Assembly: GCF_000092905.1 (NCBI RefSeq)
Contig: NC_014098.1
Location: forward strand, 2,418,001 to 2,482,000
Length of the DNA: 64,000 bases
Reading direction: 5' to 3'
DNA from: Kyrpidia tusciae DSM 2912
GTDB lineage: Bacteria; Bacillota; Bacilli; Kyrpidiales; Kyrpidiaceae
How positions within the stretch are numbered: the stretch's first letter is position 1; each line of letters begins with the position of its first letter. Position numbers and translations under genes: made by a program. This document shows, piece by piece, positions 63,092-64,000 of the stretch. The notes under the pieces are model-generated. The model was given only the letters and a program-made list of their open reading frames with translations. It was not told the origin of the DNA and searched no databases.

Positions 63092-64000
63092 GTGCCCTTT
63101 CTCGTCCACATCGCCACCACAACACCCCCTCATCGGTACAGCCAAGAGGAAGTCCGGACGATGTCCAGGGAATTGTTTCGGACGAGCTTCCGGGACATCG
63201 ACCGCCTGCTCCGCACCTTCGATACCGCGGGTATCGAGTGGCGGCATTTTTGTCGGCCGGCGGAATGGTATATCCAGGGCCGCCCCTTTTCCGCCCGCAA
63301 CGCCGTGTATCAGGAGGAAGCTGTCGCCTTGGGGACGGAGGCGGCCCGGACATGCTTGACCCAAACCGGCGTCGACCCCCGGGCGATCACCGACCTGTGG
63401 TGGGTCTCCTCTACGGGCCTGGCCACGCCGAGTCCGGATATGCGGATCGCCCAGCGCCTTGGCTTGTCCGGGAAAATCAGGCGCACGCCGATCTGGGGGC
63501 TGGGATGCGCCGGGGGCGCCGTGGGACTGAGCCGGGGTCTGGCCAGCGCCGCCGCCGATCCCGATGCCCACGTCTTGGTCGTGGTCGTGGAACTGTGCAG
63601 CCTGACCTTTTTGGCGAGAGACCAGCGAAAAAGCAATCTCATCGCCACGGTGTTGTTTGCCGACGGAGCGGGCGCGGCATTGATCCTGGGAGATCGGGCC
63701 TATGAGCGGTGGAGCAAAAGGGTCCAAGAGCGTGCGGGGTCGTCCGGAGCATGGGAATGGAAGGGCTCCCACAGCATCCACTGGCCGGATACCGAAGATA
63801 TGATGGGTTGGGAGGTGGGGGACGACGGGTGGCGGGTCGTGTTCTCCCGGGACATCCCGGAATTCCTTCGTCGGCAAAAACGGGAACACTTTGCCCCGGC
63901 TGAAGAAACAATCGACCACTGGGTGGTACACCCGGGTGGGGCGAAGGTTTTGGCCGCCTATGAAGAGGTGCTTGGCTTGAACCAGGAGAGCCTGGAGTCT
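63092..64000 (+). CDS. Type III polyketide synthase (5' part, cut by window end)
   Basis: An open frame of 303 codons running off the right edge. The protein has the chalcone/stilbene synthase (PhlD/BpsA-like) signature: Cys139 in GLGCAGGAVGLSRGL is the nucleophile, His280 in WVVHPGGAKVL is the second catalytic residue, and the third (Asn) lies beyond the window. The N-terminal HIATTTPPHRYSQEEV is typical. GTG at 63092 follows GGAGAGGTGACC. Such bacterial enzymes make alkylpyrones or resorcinols from acyl-CoA and malonyl-CoA. A methyltransferase partner may follow outside the window. Confidence 0.85.
   Translation, partial: MPFLVHIATTTPPHRYSQEEVRTMSRELFRTSFRDIDRLLRTFDTAGIEWRHFCRPAEWYIQGRPFSARNAVYQEEAVALGTEAARTCLTQTGVDPRAITDLWWVSSTGLATPSPDMRIAQRLGLSGKIRRTPIWGLGCAGGAVGLSRGLASAAADPDAHVLVVVVELCSLTFLARDQRKSNLIATVLFADGAGAALILGDRAYERWSKRVQERAGSSGAWEWKGSHSIHWPDTEDMMGWEVGDDGWRVVFSRDIPEFLRRQKREHFAPAEETIDHWVVHPGGAKVLAAYEEVLGLNQESLES

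Noticed and set aside
63019-63705. A 228-residue plus-strand frame beginning MKRYPEGDPHGDG
   Set aside because: It is out of frame with the type III PKS that carries all catalytic motifs over the same bases.

Overview
The window looks like chromosomal DNA of a G+C-rich Gram-positive bacterium of the Bacillales. The gene order recalls the Bacillus polA / mdh-icd / pyk-pfkA-accA-accD / malic enzyme / dnaE / ytoI / ytkL neighbourhood. Other pointers are strong GGAGG-type ribosome binding sites, many GTG/TTG starts, sigma-A-like promoters (TTGnnn-17-TATAAT), SLH domains and LutABC. The high G+C content and this gene set fit Alicyclobacillaceae such as Kyrpidia; that placement is inference from memory, not a database result. 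I see no tRNA, rRNA, insertion sequence, prophage or CRISPR array.

Layout. 0-4 kb: citrate synthase (minus), then an envelope-stress type operon pspA-DUF350-DUF4178-DUF4247 lipoprotein. 4-7 kb: lactate oxidation operon lutABC. 7-10 kb: zinc-type ABC importer znuACB divergent from a Fur/Zur regulator, with two Zur-like boxes between them. 10-15 kb: a lipoprotein, a 42-residue zinc-ribbon protein with its own promoter and terminator, Mn/Fe superoxide dismutase, a membrane-anchored spermidine-synthase-like protein and a 14-TM drug exporter. 15-18.6 kb: an ECF sigma/anti-sigma pair and a soluble chemoreceptor-like protein. 18.6-23.5 kb: minus-strand operon mutM-coaE-lytic transglycosylase-UbiD decarboxylase-glucokinase. 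23.6-28.7 kb: a lone Tat-type Rieske protein, DNA polymerase I and an oligopeptide-binding protein. 28.8-44.5 kb: the central-metabolism core: mdh-icd; pyk-pfkA-accA-accD behind a small protein; malic enzyme; a phosphatidylglycerophosphatase A-like gene and dnaE; ytoI; a thioesterase; DUF3243; and a metallo-beta-lactamase-fold hydrolase. 44.5-51.3 kb: an SLH-anchored family 18 glycosidase, DUF445, a ThDP enzyme, a decayed gluQ and pckA. 51.4-55.1 kb: B12 importer btuFCD under a cobalamin riboswitch. 55.1-64 kb: an acyl-CoA dehydrogenase, recD2 with a TIM-barrel protein, pepF, a sulfurtransferase, a 4-TM protein and the start of a type III polyketide synthase cut by the window edge.

How it fits together. 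Lactate oxidation, malic enzyme, PEP carboxykinase, citrate synthase, isocitrate and malate dehydrogenases, PFK and pyruvate kinase cover the pyruvate/oxaloacetate node and the upper TCA cycle. Acetyl-CoA carboxylase transferase subunits share an apparent operon with PFK and pyruvate kinase, linking glycolytic flux to fatty acid synthesis. Most of the rest is housekeeping or envelope functions.

The most interesting points are: a DnaE that appears to have lost its OB-fold in frame; the PspA/DUF350/DUF4178/DUF4247 operon with an inverted-repeat operator and an internal terminator; a self-contained transcription unit for a tiny zinc ribbon; several palindromes lying exactly on promoters; a gluQ pseudogene; a TIM-barrel protein translationally coupled to RecD2; and a truncated type III PKS gene at the right edge.
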